DNA from: Pseudevernia furfuracea
Taxonomy: Eukaryota; Ascomycota; Lecanoromycetes; Lecanorales; Parmeliaceae
Length of the DNA stretch: 64,000 nucleotides
Assembly (NCBI GenBank): GCA_022315425.1
Contig: JAIUPT010000010.1
Coordinates: 682,001 to 746,000 of the forward strand
Reading direction: 5' to 3'
Shown here: positions 34,310-44,459 of the stretch, in pieces
Layout of the letters: each line of letters opens with the position of its first letter
Numbering within the stretch: the first letter of the stretch is position 1
The notes under the pieces: model-generated
The model's database searches: none
Seen by the model: only the letters and a program-made list of their open reading frames with translations
What the model was told of the DNA's origin: nothing
Made by a program: the position numbers and the translations under genes

Positions 34310-35945
34310 CTACTTGGGTTTCCGCCAGTAGTATTGCTGTGTTTGTTAGCACATGCCTAATCAAAGACATTTTCTAGCTATGGCTGAATCTGCGACGGCC
34401 TACCTTATGACTCTTCCTACAATTCCTCAGACCCCTCCCTCCCATCCCTTCTACTACTTCCCGTCGGCTCCCATCTGCATCTGCCTCTGGGATGTAGTAG
34501 TACTCGCTCTCAAGACGCTTCCCAGCCGCATCTTTGCCTTCGCGCTCCACAGTCCCAATGCAACGCGTACCGTCCAGCATTGCCTTCAATGCGTCGTCTG
34601 TAAGTGAAGCGGTTTTCAGAGCGGCAGGCAGGTTTTGCATGAGAGTTGAGAGTGGCGTAGACTGAACGCGCGAAAAGGCTAGTTGATTGATCACGTGGTG
34701 CGTCATGGTATTGCCTGCTTCATCTTCTCGATGTAGAGAGTCAGAGACGTCGCGGTGGACGTTGTGGCGACGACGCTTAGGAGAGACGCCAGCTCGGCTT
34801 GAGCGTTGGGGTGATATGCTCTCTTCTTTGAGAGGATTCAGGGGATGACGGTTAGGCGAGGCCTTGGTGCTAATTAATTCCATGCGAGCCCCAATGTTGG
34901 CGCCGAAGGGACCGAAAGAGGATATGATAGGGTCATTCTCTTCGTCATTGTCTTCGGAGAAGTCGTTGGGGTTGGGAGATTCCCCCAAAAGAGCAAAAGG
35001 TTGTGATACTACTTGTGTAGACTGAGTAGCTTGTGTGTTACCCACCGGTGGTTTTTCCTTATCTTCGTCCGATGGTTCGTCTTCATATATCTGCACGGGT
35101 ACAGTGATAAGAGGGTCGGAAGCAAAGTGTCCAGACGGCTGAGCATGAACAGCTTGCACAGCAGGTGAAGGAGATACAGGTGACTGCAACCTATGTTGCT
35201 GGCGAAGCGGACTTGTATCTAACGGCCTACTACGTGCAGCAGCCGTGGCATTCCGCTGCGGAGAGTTATCAGAATCCCAGGTCGAGTATGTTGAGTCCGA
35301 GTCTGTAGGGGTCGAGATCTTATTCTCATGCTTCGGCCAAGTCAACAACACACGAGCGTCTTGCACATCCACCATGATATCCGCATCTTCAGTCTCCGAC
35401 GTAAATGTATCCCCTTTCATGAGCTCCCATACCTTTCCTTGGCAGTGCACTTTTACGCCATTCCAGCCCCTGCATTCGATTTGCACTTTTTTGGGAGCTG
35501 GAGGGTTAGAAGCTATGTAGACTGCGCTGACGTGAATGCGGGAGATGAGCTTGTTGGTGGAGAGCTGATAGTGGGAGGAGTTGCTCGATCTGCCCATGAG
35601 TGTTGGCTCTCCATGCTCAGACAACTCTATGGATGGTACAGTGGCTAGAGGGGCCCGCTCAGAGACTGCGGAATAGGTTCGATTCAAGCCCGGGTGACGC
35701 GCACGCAGTAGTCGAGGTGGAGAAGAAGAAGGTATCAGAGTAGTGGAAGATGGAATCGGTGTGGGATACTGGCGCTCTCTATTTCCCAACTTTGCCGGAG
35801 ACGCGTGGGCCAGGCGCTTCATAGGTCGAGGTAGTGCTGGCGAAGAGGGGAAAGGCTCAAAGGCTGGCAGTAGAGAAGGAGCTGGACGCTTGACGCCGGC
35901 GACAGGAGAGACGGGCAGAGGGACATGCTGCGGAGAAGGAGGCAT
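34310..35945 (-). CDS. FHA-domain protein, Tos4/Plm2-like
   Basis: Two exons (35945-34404, 34336-34310; 67-nt intron) give 522 aa. An N-terminal Pro/Ser-rich region precedes an FHA-type domain (~residues 80-215), with the phosphothreonine-binding GRSSNSSHYQL block and SRIHVSAVY, the hallmark S-x-x-H. After a disordered middle, a C-terminal fungal-specific block has CIGTVEREGKDAAGKRLESE and ends RNCRKSHKQYYWRKPK. The small second exon supplies QYYWRKPK and the stop; reading through the intron gives an unrelated tail. Yeast Tos4 and Plm2 are chromatin-bound FHA proteins of the SBF/MBF regulon linked to replication checkpoints. A nuclear role here is inferred from that relation. Confidence 0.85.
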
Positions 35946-36701
35946 TTTCTGTTCTCCGTATGCGGGCTATACAGGAACGCGGAGACAGCACTTTTTTTAT
36001 AGTGGGTGTAGTTTGAGTGGACCTAGGTCAGAGGGATTTGTACATGATCAATTGAGAGAGCAAAAGGGAGTGTCATGAATTGGAAGTGTCTGATTGGCAG
36101 AAAGTTGGGAAGATGTGCAGTGGTTAAGAGGTTGGAAGAGAAGAAGGTCTCTGACACGGTCAACTCGTTTTGAGTTGGCGCGTGCTCTCACTCTCGCGTT
36201 CTCCCACCAATCCACCACTAGATCTTCACACCACCCCCACATATTTAAGTATCCCCCAAAATTTACATCATTTCCAATACATTCATTGTGGAAATTGGTG
36301 GCAGTCGATTCGTCAAATAAGATAATATAAAAATAAATTCATTCATTACCTTCAATCTATCGGAGTGCTAGTGTTGTAGATAATGTTCGCTGCGAAGTCT
36401 CAACTCGAGACTTGCTTGGGGGTATAAAATGCTATGCTATCCTATGCTCAATTGATCATTCCTTTGTCTCCCAACGCCCGCTCATCAAGCTCCATTCTCA
36501 TTTGAATCGTAAAATACTTCTTGACTGCTATGAGTGTAGTATGACACTTGACTTTCGCCTCTTTCACATCCGTTGATGGTGAAAAGCTCACGGATGCCAC
36601 CGGGACATCGACTGCTACCTCTCCTTTCGGTAGCTTGTGACGAGTCGGGGATAATCCCTGTTCTTAGATGCGTTTCACTCGTGCTGCTCTCATCTGCTTT
36701 C
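35946..36701. other. Spacer upstream of FHA gene
   Basis: This 756-bp same-strand spacer holds a small inverted repeat, CAACTCGTTTTGAGTTG, near 36160 and an AT-rich patch at 36240-36350. No exact MCB (ACGCGT) site was seen. Antisense ORFs at 36485-36821 are shadows of the neighbouring gene's last exon. Confidence 0.4.
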
Positions 36702-37867
36702 TCAATCCTCTTTGTCCTCACTCGTGCTGACACGGCTTTCCGAACTAGCCTCAGTGTTGTCCGCCTCAAGTGGAGGAGCGGTCAAATTAGAGGGAGTGGC
36801 CGGGCTATTGGCAGCAGCTGAGCTGCTTTCACTGAGTTGACGTTCTGCTCATCGTCAGCATCATAGTAGACAACGTCAATCCCTCCTGGTTGACACACCT
36901 AACTCCCTAATCCTCTGCCTCAACATCTGGTTCTCTCTCGTCAGCATTTGCGTCTCCGCCTGGTAGAAAGCACTATCATCGAAGTTCGACTGGCTCCTGC
37001 CCACAGAGCCCCATTCCTCGCCCGGTCCCTGCATACCGGCGGAGGCAGGGCGCAAAGAAGGCGACGTAGTGCGGCTGGGTGTTCTGGAGCGGCGGGAAGA
37101 TTGCAGAGAAAGATCCATGGAGCTACGGAATGGTGAGCTCGGACGGGGATTGTTGAAGATGGACATGGACGCAGATGGCGGATTTGGTGGAACGGCGTAT
37201 GGGTAGGGATAGTTTGCTGAACGCTCGGAGGGCGGAGTGGTATCATCGAGTGCTGTGGAGCTGCTGAGAGGTGTATATGATGCTTGTTGCTGGATTGCTT
37301 GTAGCTGCGCTTGCTGGTGGCGGATCATTTCCAGCAGACGGTTCTGACGAGTGCAGAAATGTCAGTAAAGCAAGGATGCAGGTCCAAGATATGAGCGTTG
37401 GGAGATCTGCTTACCACCTGGGCTTCCTGTTCCGCCTCCAGCTCCTGATGCAGTTCGCCCAAGCTCGGTGCCCTATCCCGCTGACCCCCCATGATTGGAC
37501 TCCCAATCGCTTGCGGACTGGCTGAACGGAATGGAAGATTTGTGCCCTGATGTGGTTGACCTCTCAAATCGCCAACCTGCAACTCTCCAGGTCCAGGTAA
37601 CGTGGGGTCATACGAGCCCAGAAAAGCATTTGAGCGTCTCCTCTCACGCTCATTACGGCTGACTTGCGGTGAAGGGCGACCGCGGTTTGAACTAATGGAT
37701 GAACGGCGGGATTCTTCATTTTGGAAGCCTGCATTTATAGTAGCTGCTGCAGCAAGAGAAGAACTTGAGGCATGACGGGAGGGTGAGTGACGTGAAGGCG
37801 AGTGGGTGCCGTTGCTGTAGGCCCGGGATGGTGAAAAAGACTGAGTTATTGAATCGATGTCAGGCAT
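36702..37867 (-). CDS. Conserved fungal Ser-rich protein with C-terminal coiled coil, function unknown
   Basis: Three exons (37867-37415, 37343-36899, 36844-36702) give 346 aa. The N-terminal half is Ser/Arg/Pro-rich (SPSRHSPSRHASSSS). Two helical segments follow: residues ~130-175, spanning intron 1 (ELEAEQEAQVNRLLEMIRHQ) and ending in a Gln-rich stretch, and residues ~275-305, spanning intron 2 (LTRENQMLRQRIRELERQL). Both look like coiled coils. The C-terminus is Ser/Glu-rich and ends STSEDKED. Both splice joins keep the heptad pattern unbroken, which is why they were chosen over the shorter unspliced ORFs. I do not recognise a named family. A scaffold or regulatory role is possible but unsupported. 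Confidence 0.75.
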
Positions 37868-38948
37868 CGTGAGAAGAACCTAGCTGAACACTCAAGCGGC
37901 GGATATCTTTCTCTATACAAGAAGACCCCAGATCATGGTTGACGTGTTATTTTGGAAGGCAAAAGTGCTCCACCGTGGTAATATATCCGTCTGAAGCTCG
38001 GCACGCTAGAGTAGTGTAAATTATTAACGCCCAGCCCAAGGGCTCTCCAACAGCTCTCAATCGAGAGCTCTACTAAAGGAGAAACTGGGTGATGAGGTTC
38101 GAGCTCTTGATCTGCTCTATGATGGTGTCATGGAAAGCTGGTTTCGAAAACGGTTGGTTGGCAACCAATTTGTTTTCTCCCAGCGCCAAGATTTGGGGGC
38201 AGTTTCAGGGTCAACTTATGACTCTCCCCTTTGCGGATTAGCGTGTGCACAAAGGTCTGAAATCCTTGGCGCTGCGAAAATTGTTAGCATCTATCAACTA
38301 CGAGTACCTGTACCTTAAGTATCTGTCAACCTCTTACGGAAGCACGTACTTTGATAATCATTATCTCATACTAAACACACTCAGATTTCTCTGTGCTGTA
38401 ACCTGCTTCCATAATCGAAGTTCTTAAAAAACGTCAACAATCAGCGATCTCTAGATGCTTCATCAAGTCCCCGAATACCTACCGGTAGTCCAAATACATT
38501 CAAGACGAAAGGTTCTAAACTTAGGGCCAAATCATAGAACAAATGAAATCGGAATTTTTTAATATAGGATATCTGTTATCAAACTACGTGGTGATGACTC
38601 TATCAGAGGCTTAAGGATAGTTGATAGATGTTGCTACAACTTTCTCAGCGCCAAGGATTTCAGACCTTTCTGCACACGCTAATAGTACAGATCTCTCAAA
38701 AAGTTATTAATGTATCACCATAGTGTTTCTGTGCATAGTGTGACTTTCGATAAATCTCATTATGTGAATACAATCAGTGGGTATCATGATACTACTCCCC
38801 TTCTTTCGTTTGAGAATTCCCAGACAGCTCCCGCTAAATTTAGAACGATTGGAACATAAAACATGAACTCTCTTTCTTTGATCTTAAGTGGAAGACCAGC
38901 ACAGCATGGGTGGCGAAGTGTAATGGGCGAATACACGGTTGCGTAAAA
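37868..38948. other. Spacer containing a fold-back element
   Basis: This 1.08-kb spacer between minus-strand genes contains the inverted-repeat element described separately. Positions 38090-38190 read openly on the plus strand (KEKLGDEVRALDLLYDGVME), but with no recognisable domain. The last ~120 bp before 38948 are the presumed 3' UTR of the PH protein gene. Confidence 0.4.
38237..38683. mobile_element. Fold-back / MITE-like inverted-repeat element
   Basis: The outer 64 bp (38237-38300) recur inverted at 38618-38683 with about 90% identity by eye, starting ATTAGCGTGTGCA and including GGTCTGAAATCCTTGGCGCT. Weaker complementarity continues inward for another ~90 bp per side (CTTAAG, TCTG, CGTA, TTTGATAA, ATA.TAAA and GATTT in matching order), so nearly the whole ~450 bp could fold into a hairpin. 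There is no transposase ORF. A clear target-site duplication was not found. A partial third arm-like copy, CAGCGCCAAGATTTG, lies at about 38178. Confidence 0.65.
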
Positions 38949-41900
38949 TCAAATAGCACCCAAATCGAGGAAAGTCCGCTGGGGCGCCCCATACGCAGTG
39001 TTCCACGGACCGTCGAGCGATCCACGAAACTTCCTCTCCGAGACCTTGATCGGCGGAATGAAAGGATGTGGGGCAGCTTCATCGAAATAATTGGTGGCCG
39101 GAGAAATCACCGAGATCCTGCTCCTCGGGCTCGGAAGCGCAGATACTGGAGGTGGCTCTCGACCGATTCGTGGCGAGCTCTTGCGAATAATAAGTTGTGG
39201 TCGCTGCTCTGAAGGCGGTGGTGGAGGATTCCGGGTAGGCCTTTGGGGCGAGGGCAATGACCCTGCTGATGGTGGTGTCATGTTTTCGAAATCGAAGATC
39301 GTCTTAAAGGCGGTTTGAGGGGGAGTGGCATGATTAGCAGGCGGTTGGCTGCGCACTTGCATGCTTACTGGACGACGAAGACCCCGAGCCCGGGTTGGAT
39401 TAGTCTTGGTCGATGCTTGTATGGCGTGGCGCTGGATCAGAGAAGATTGGTGCGGCGCTTCAGTCTTAGGTGCAATAGGTATCGACGTCTTCGCTTGAGC
39501 CAATACAGAATCACGTGCTAGCTCATGAACAGTTGATTCATCGGACGGAGTCCTGGGAGGTAATGGAAGAATAGAAGCGCGCGATGAGGGGCTTACATCG
39601 GGCACGGCAGGCAGAGCCTTTGTCGGTGGCGGGTAAGAAAAATTCCTTCGCGGTGGTTCCGTCTCTGGCAAAGCTGTTGGTGGTGGCGATGGTGGCGATG
39701 GTGATGGAGCAATGAAAGTGCGTGGCGATGGTGTCGCTGAAGGGAAAGCGAGCAAAGCCGTTGGTGGGGTCGGAGTTTTGGAGCTGGCCCGTGACACTTC
39801 GGCACCTGGCAATGGGGGCAAGGGGGACAATGGTGGCTTCATAAAAGACGTTCGTGGGGAGAGTGTCGCTCCAGGTATTGCGGGCAGAGCCATAGTGGGG
39901 GGTGGATGCGGCGATGGTGACTGACTTGCAAGCTGAAGTGGAGATACACCTCGGGAGTATTCCAACGAGGAGAAGCGACGAGAGAACGGACGATCTCCCT
40001 CAGACGAAGATGGAGGACCACAAGAGCCTGCCGAAGGTGGCGGAGTGCTGGTTGATGGGAAAAAGCCATTTAGGGCCCTCGGGCTTGGTTTCTGGAGATG
40101 CTGGAGCTCTCCTATGATAGAAGCACGCCTTCCAGTGCCTTCTTCTTCCTCATTAATGACATGTGGAGAAGGAGATTCATGGATAAGGGATACGGGTGGA
40201 GTTTGCGGCTTTGATGTAGTGCAAGACAATGTGGGGGAGTTTTTTGAAGACGAGTAACGTTTGCTGAGGGTTGGGACACTGAAGTTGGGTGCAGCGGGAG
40301 ATGGAGTCCGTTGTTGCTGTGGTGCGTATTTGGAGATTCGATGCGATGGAGGCGCCGGTTGGGATATTGTGGACTCTCGATGTATTTTGTTTGGAATTGT
40401 CAGCTGTTGCACGGAGCTTCTGACCAGTCCGTGATACATAGATGTTGTTTGTCGTCTTTCGTTGAGGTTGGGTGCCCATTGTGGTATGTCGGCGTGGAGG
40501 TTCACTGGCGAAGGTCCAGGCGATGAATCCCGTGAGGTTGACGTCGTCTTTCCCGCTGTAGACGCATATGACTGTCGTGGGCTTTCTTTCAATCGATCGA
40601 GGTGGATTTGATTTATAGACTCGGCTGTATTCGATGTCGTGCGCGAGTCAACGGACTGTTGGGTAGCCATGGACTGCCTTTTTATAGAAGCAGGATCTAA
40701 TGGGTCAACGGCTTGCGTTGAGGTTTCTGGTGAGAGAGTATTGTCACTAATTGTAAAATTAGGCAATGGGTCCGCGATCTGAGAAAATCGGTTCGGATCC
40801 CGTTTGACCAGGTATCGCTGGCTTGGTCTCTGATGTAGCTCTTGAATTGATTCAGCTTCAGCTGGCTTCCGAAACTCGTCTGGCCGATATTCTTTGCCAC
40901 CCATAGCTTGAATTTCTTTCCTCACAGCTACCATCCAAGCGCTTAATTCTTCCGGGCTCTCGAATACAAGTAGGAAGCTGGAAGCAGAGCGCTTCATCTG
41001 GCTTCGTAGACCTAAGCTTTTGAACATTGACCTTGAAGTTTCCGTGTCAAATGTCCCATCCTCGTTGGAGACTTGAGATATTTGTAGAACATAAGGCTTG
41101 CCAGGAATGGCATCGCTCGCAAAAGCGGCCGACTCCTTGCTCAAAGGCATGATCTTCTCGGGCAATCTATCAAATGGCCCTTGGCCAGCATACTGCAGGC
41201 AATAGCCGGAGGTGACTAGTACGAAGGTTTTGTCCGTCCAGTCTCCCTTCGACAGCACATCTAATGCGGTAGGTCTTTTCAGCTTTTTCTCTTTTGGGGA
41301 TTTCATCGCGTTGACCTCTGGGGTGTACGAATTCACTCGTTGATTCGAGCTGCTGTTCCTTTCAGCATTGAGACGTAAGATGGTTTCCGCAGGAATTGCG
41401 GGCGCCCGTAACGTTGCGTGCTTGACTGCTTGGGGGTATGCTTGGAATAGTGGAGGCGGGTCCCAGACACTAGTAATCTCCCTTCTAAAGGATGATCCGC
41501 TCAAGGATGATCCGAGCGTAGTTTTTGAGGCTTTGTTCCGTAGTGGAGCAGCAGGAGGGTCAATCTCTGGCAGGACTTGGAATTTTGGAGAGAGAGGCTG
41601 GGGACCATTCTTCTGTGACCCTATCGTATCGGCACTAATGGGCGTCGCTGTAGACTCGTCACATTCCCGATGTACACCCAATTTATCTTGCGCTTCCTCA
41701 GTCGCCACTGGCTTTGATCTGCTGAAAAGACTGGATAGCCCGAACCTAGAAGTTCGCCGCTTCAAGTTGGGTGGAATTGACTCCGGGGTTATTGAACTAT
41801 GTTTGTTGCGCTGACTACTTCGCTTTAGGTTGGAGACGAGGTCTGTGGGAACTGCGCGATGAGACTGATGAGAGGGTTCGTTATTGAAGGGAGTTGGGAG

Positions 41901-41960
41901 AGGTGGAAGCCGTAAGCCATTGCGCGGAGGCTGTTGGAGAACTTCCTTAGAAGATGTCAT
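38949..41960 (-). CDS. PH-domain protein, Pro/Ser-rich
   Basis: An uninterrupted 1,003-aa ORF starts at the ATG at 41960. Residues 1-200 are basic and Ser-rich (KRSSQRNKHSS, LKRRTSRFGLSSLFSRSK). Residues ~225-345 form a pleckstrin-homology domain: LKRPTALDVLSKGDWTDKTF opens it, with VLVTSGYCLQYAG in its first strands, and it closes with FLLVFESPEELSAWMVAVRK, the conserved-Trp C-terminal helix. The remaining 650 residues are disordered and very rich in Pro and Ser, with many PPPxxLP-type strings that could bind SH3 or profilin partners. PH domains bind phosphoinositides or proteins, so a peripheral membrane or polarity-site role is plausible. No closer function can be assigned. A single long exon is unusual among its intron-rich neighbours. 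Confidence 0.85.
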   Translation of the reverse strand: MTSSKEVLQQPPRNGLRLPPLPTPFNNEPSHQSHRAVPTDLVSNLKRSSQRNKHSSITPESIPPNLKRRTSRFGLSSLFSRSKPVATEEAQDKLGVHRECDESTATPISADTIGSQKNGPQPLSPKFQVLPEIDPPAAPLRNKASKTTLGSSLSGSSFRREITSVWDPPPLFQAYPQAVKHATLRAPAIPAETILRLNAERNSSSNQRVNSYTPEVNAMKSPKEKKLKRPTALDVLSKGDWTDKTFVLVTSGYCLQYAGQGPFDRLPEKIMPLSKESAAFASDAIPGKPYVLQISQVSNEDGTFDTETSRSMFKSLGLRSQMKRSASSFLLVFESPEELSAWMVAVRKEIQAMGGKEYRPDEFRKPAEAESIQELHQRPSQRYLVKRDPNRFSQIADPLPNFTISDNTLSPETSTQAVDPLDPASIKRQSMATQQSVDSRTTSNTAESINQIHLDRLKESPRQSYASTAGKTTSTSRDSSPGPSPVNLHADIPQWAPNLNERRQTTSMYHGLVRSSVQQLTIPNKIHRESTISQPAPPSHRISKYAPQQQRTPSPAAPNFSVPTLSKRYSSSKNSPTLSCTTSKPQTPPVSLIHESPSPHVINEEEEGTGRRASIIGELQHLQKPSPRALNGFFPSTSTPPPSAGSCGPPSSSEGDRPFSRRFSSLEYSRGVSPLQLASQSPSPHPPPTMALPAIPGATLSPRTSFMKPPLSPLPPLPGAEVSRASSKTPTPPTALLAFPSATPSPRTFIAPSPSPPSPPPTALPETEPPRRNFSYPPPTKALPAVPDVSPSSRASILPLPPRTPSDESTVHELARDSVLAQAKTSIPIAPKTEAPHQSSLIQRHAIQASTKTNPTRARGLRRPVSMQVRSQPPANHATPPQTAFKTIFDFENMTPPSAGSLPSPQRPTRNPPPPPSEQRPQLIIRKSSPRIGREPPPVSALPSPRSRISVISPATNYFDEAAPHPFIPPIKVSERKFRGSLDGPWNTAYGAPQRTFLDLGAI

Positions 41961-44459
41961 GTTTGATGTTTGTAGAGATAGGAGAGCATGCGAAGAACTC
42001 GGTGCCGGCTACCAGCGCCTGAAGTCGGAATGAGGACGGCTTGACTTGGTCGAGTTCAAGGGAGATCCACCTCGCGCCTGCCTCTCGACTGCATTGCATG
42101 AGACCAGGCTTGTGATGAGATGAGGTATCAGAAAGCTATGGATGTCTCCCCGGGTGGCTTGAATATCACGTCAGTGATCTTTCTGCTGAAAGGCGGAATG
42201 CAATGATTGAGAGGCAGGATCTAGTATTGAAGAATGAAAGCGGATGTTCAATTGTCAATACGTTGGATGGTGGTAGGATGGATGACGATTGTGGTTGGAG
42301 GATGCGGCATGGAGTTAGAAGGTGAAAGGAAGAATGGGCAGAAAGAGCGTGATGGGTGGTGTTTAAGCCGACCTCTTGTCAATGGCAGGCAGGCGATATG
42401 AAGTCGTCAGACCAATGGAAAAAGGAGAGTGAGTAAGAGAGGTTGAGTCGGTAGAGAACGTGATGATGGGGGGCGACGAAATGAGAATTAAAATTGGAAG
42501 GGAGTTTGGGAAGACACGTCTTGGACGGCAACACTGCACCCATCCTGATCCAAGATGCAACGCGCGCCGCTGTTGTAGCCCATCCCGCTGCCGCAACCCT
42601 GATTCAAGTCTAGGTACCCTCCGAGTTTTGAGTGACACTAAAACCTTATAGAGTGGTAATTATCGACAGAGAAATGATTACTATTATCATAACTATCACC
42701 AATATTATTATTGAAGCCGAGAAATCAGAGAACAGAATCTTAAATGATGTTGATCCCTGAAAACGAGGCGTTCATGTAAAGGTAGGCCGAGCGTGCCCGA
42801 GCTCGCGTGCTAAAGGGTGATGCAGATGCAGTGATGCACAGGCCAATAGCCATACCTATTCAGGTGATGCTTGACCTGCAGACTGCAGTGATCCCATCTC
42901 GATGTCTTGCATCATGCAGGACACACTTTCCTTCATCACCTTTTCAAACTTTAAAAACAGTCGAGAACTCCAAGTGCAGGGCAATTACCTAGTATTATTT
43001 ACAGCCTAATCATTTAGTAAGTTAGGGGCTACTCCGTAAAATATACACAATAATTACAATGACAATTACGGGAAATTAGACAAGCCCATCATGCTGACCT
43101 CCATTTGAAATGAAATGTCAGCCATTCTACAGGGCATACGGTATTCAACGTCAAATATTGGAAAAGAAAAAAATTGTCTTTCTCTTGGGCCATGTTCATG
43201 CCGATCATGGGTCAGAGTCAAAGTGATACCTAAGGGATCCTGTTGGGCAGCTTCAAAGCTTGGCTCAACAAATCAGAATGCCTTTCCATGCGCCATCACA
43301 CCCTTCAGCTACCTATCTTGCTTGTGCTTCTTGTACCTTTTACAAGGCCTCACGTCAACATCCTATCCTCTCATAGGTTGGCCCTCAAGTACCGTGGACC
43401 TTCTGCAGCGAGCACGCAAGGCTTGCTCATACACAGATACCCTAATAAGTCTAGCAGCTCATACCGCAACACTCGCAACCGAGTTTCGCAGCTGCACTGT
43501 TTATCACCATGGCGAAATGATTAGTATGGGTGGCGCCTGCAAGGTATTCAAGCTAAGTTCAAAGTTGGCCAACGAGATCTCATATTGTCAGTGGACCGCT
43601 TTGTCGGTATCGAGTGTACATGATGGTTACCTTGTTTGCGGACGTCCATGTAACTAACCAAGGAGAGATTGACAATGCCGTCACCAGGCCACTGGGAACC
43701 CCCATGGGATTGTCGGAAGTGAGTGGTAGCCTTTCCTGCAGCTTCAATCCCACGCTGGCGGGCCCGCCGAAGATCACGCCGGCGTAGGAAGAGAGTTTCA
43801 TTTCCAGCAGCTGGAGCTTCGAGGGGCTTTGGATTTTGGATTCACGAGCAGATTCCCAGGCAACAGCAATGCATGAAGCTGCGGGCCCGACGTGGGCTTT
43901 ACTTAGGCCTGTGGCTTTTCCGGGCGTCGTACTCATTCAAATTAGACACTTCGAAGAAACTCTGTGAACGCGTGGAGGACATCCTTCTCAGATGTCACGT
44001 CTGACTGCCCAAGGAGCACGTGCTCTTCGGAATGACTAGGGCCACGTTTATACTCCGTACGACTACTCCGTACATACTCTAGGAGATTCTGCGCATTGAG
44101 AAGATTAGTGGTATCCTGTCTTCAGACAACATATACAACGCTGTCAATGCCAAAAGTATCTAGTAAGATGATCACTTTCAAACGTAGTCTCCGTACTCTA
44201 CACATATTGTGAGGCTTTACCTTTAGATTTCAGGAAAGCAAAGAAAGCAGTAAAGTCGAAGAGTACCGAAATGGTTAGACTTAGGGCTTCTGTTCTGTGA
44301 CTAAGCCGGAAATCATGAGGTTCTTTGTTTGTCCGCAGTCTTATTCATCGTGAGGCTCAAAGAATGGCAGCTAGCGAAGCATGAGCATAGATCGTCTCGA
44401 AGCTGGTGATACGTACAACCGGTAAGAATTACGATTACAAGGACATCGGTATAGGCAAA
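41961..44459. other. 2.5-kb divergent AT-rich spacer
   Basis: This lies between the PH protein start (-) and the vps52 start (+). Positions 42650-43090 are markedly AT-rich with TAT/ATT repeats. actccgtac-type strings recur around 44050-44090. ORFs at 43115-44004 on both strands overlap and show no domain. Much of the region is probably promoter and 5' UTR plus decayed repeat DNA. Confidence 0.4.

Noticed and set aside
42790..44004. ORFs between the PH-protein and vps52 genes
   Set aside because: They are short, overlap on opposite strands, lack domains and cannot be extended by plausible splicing.
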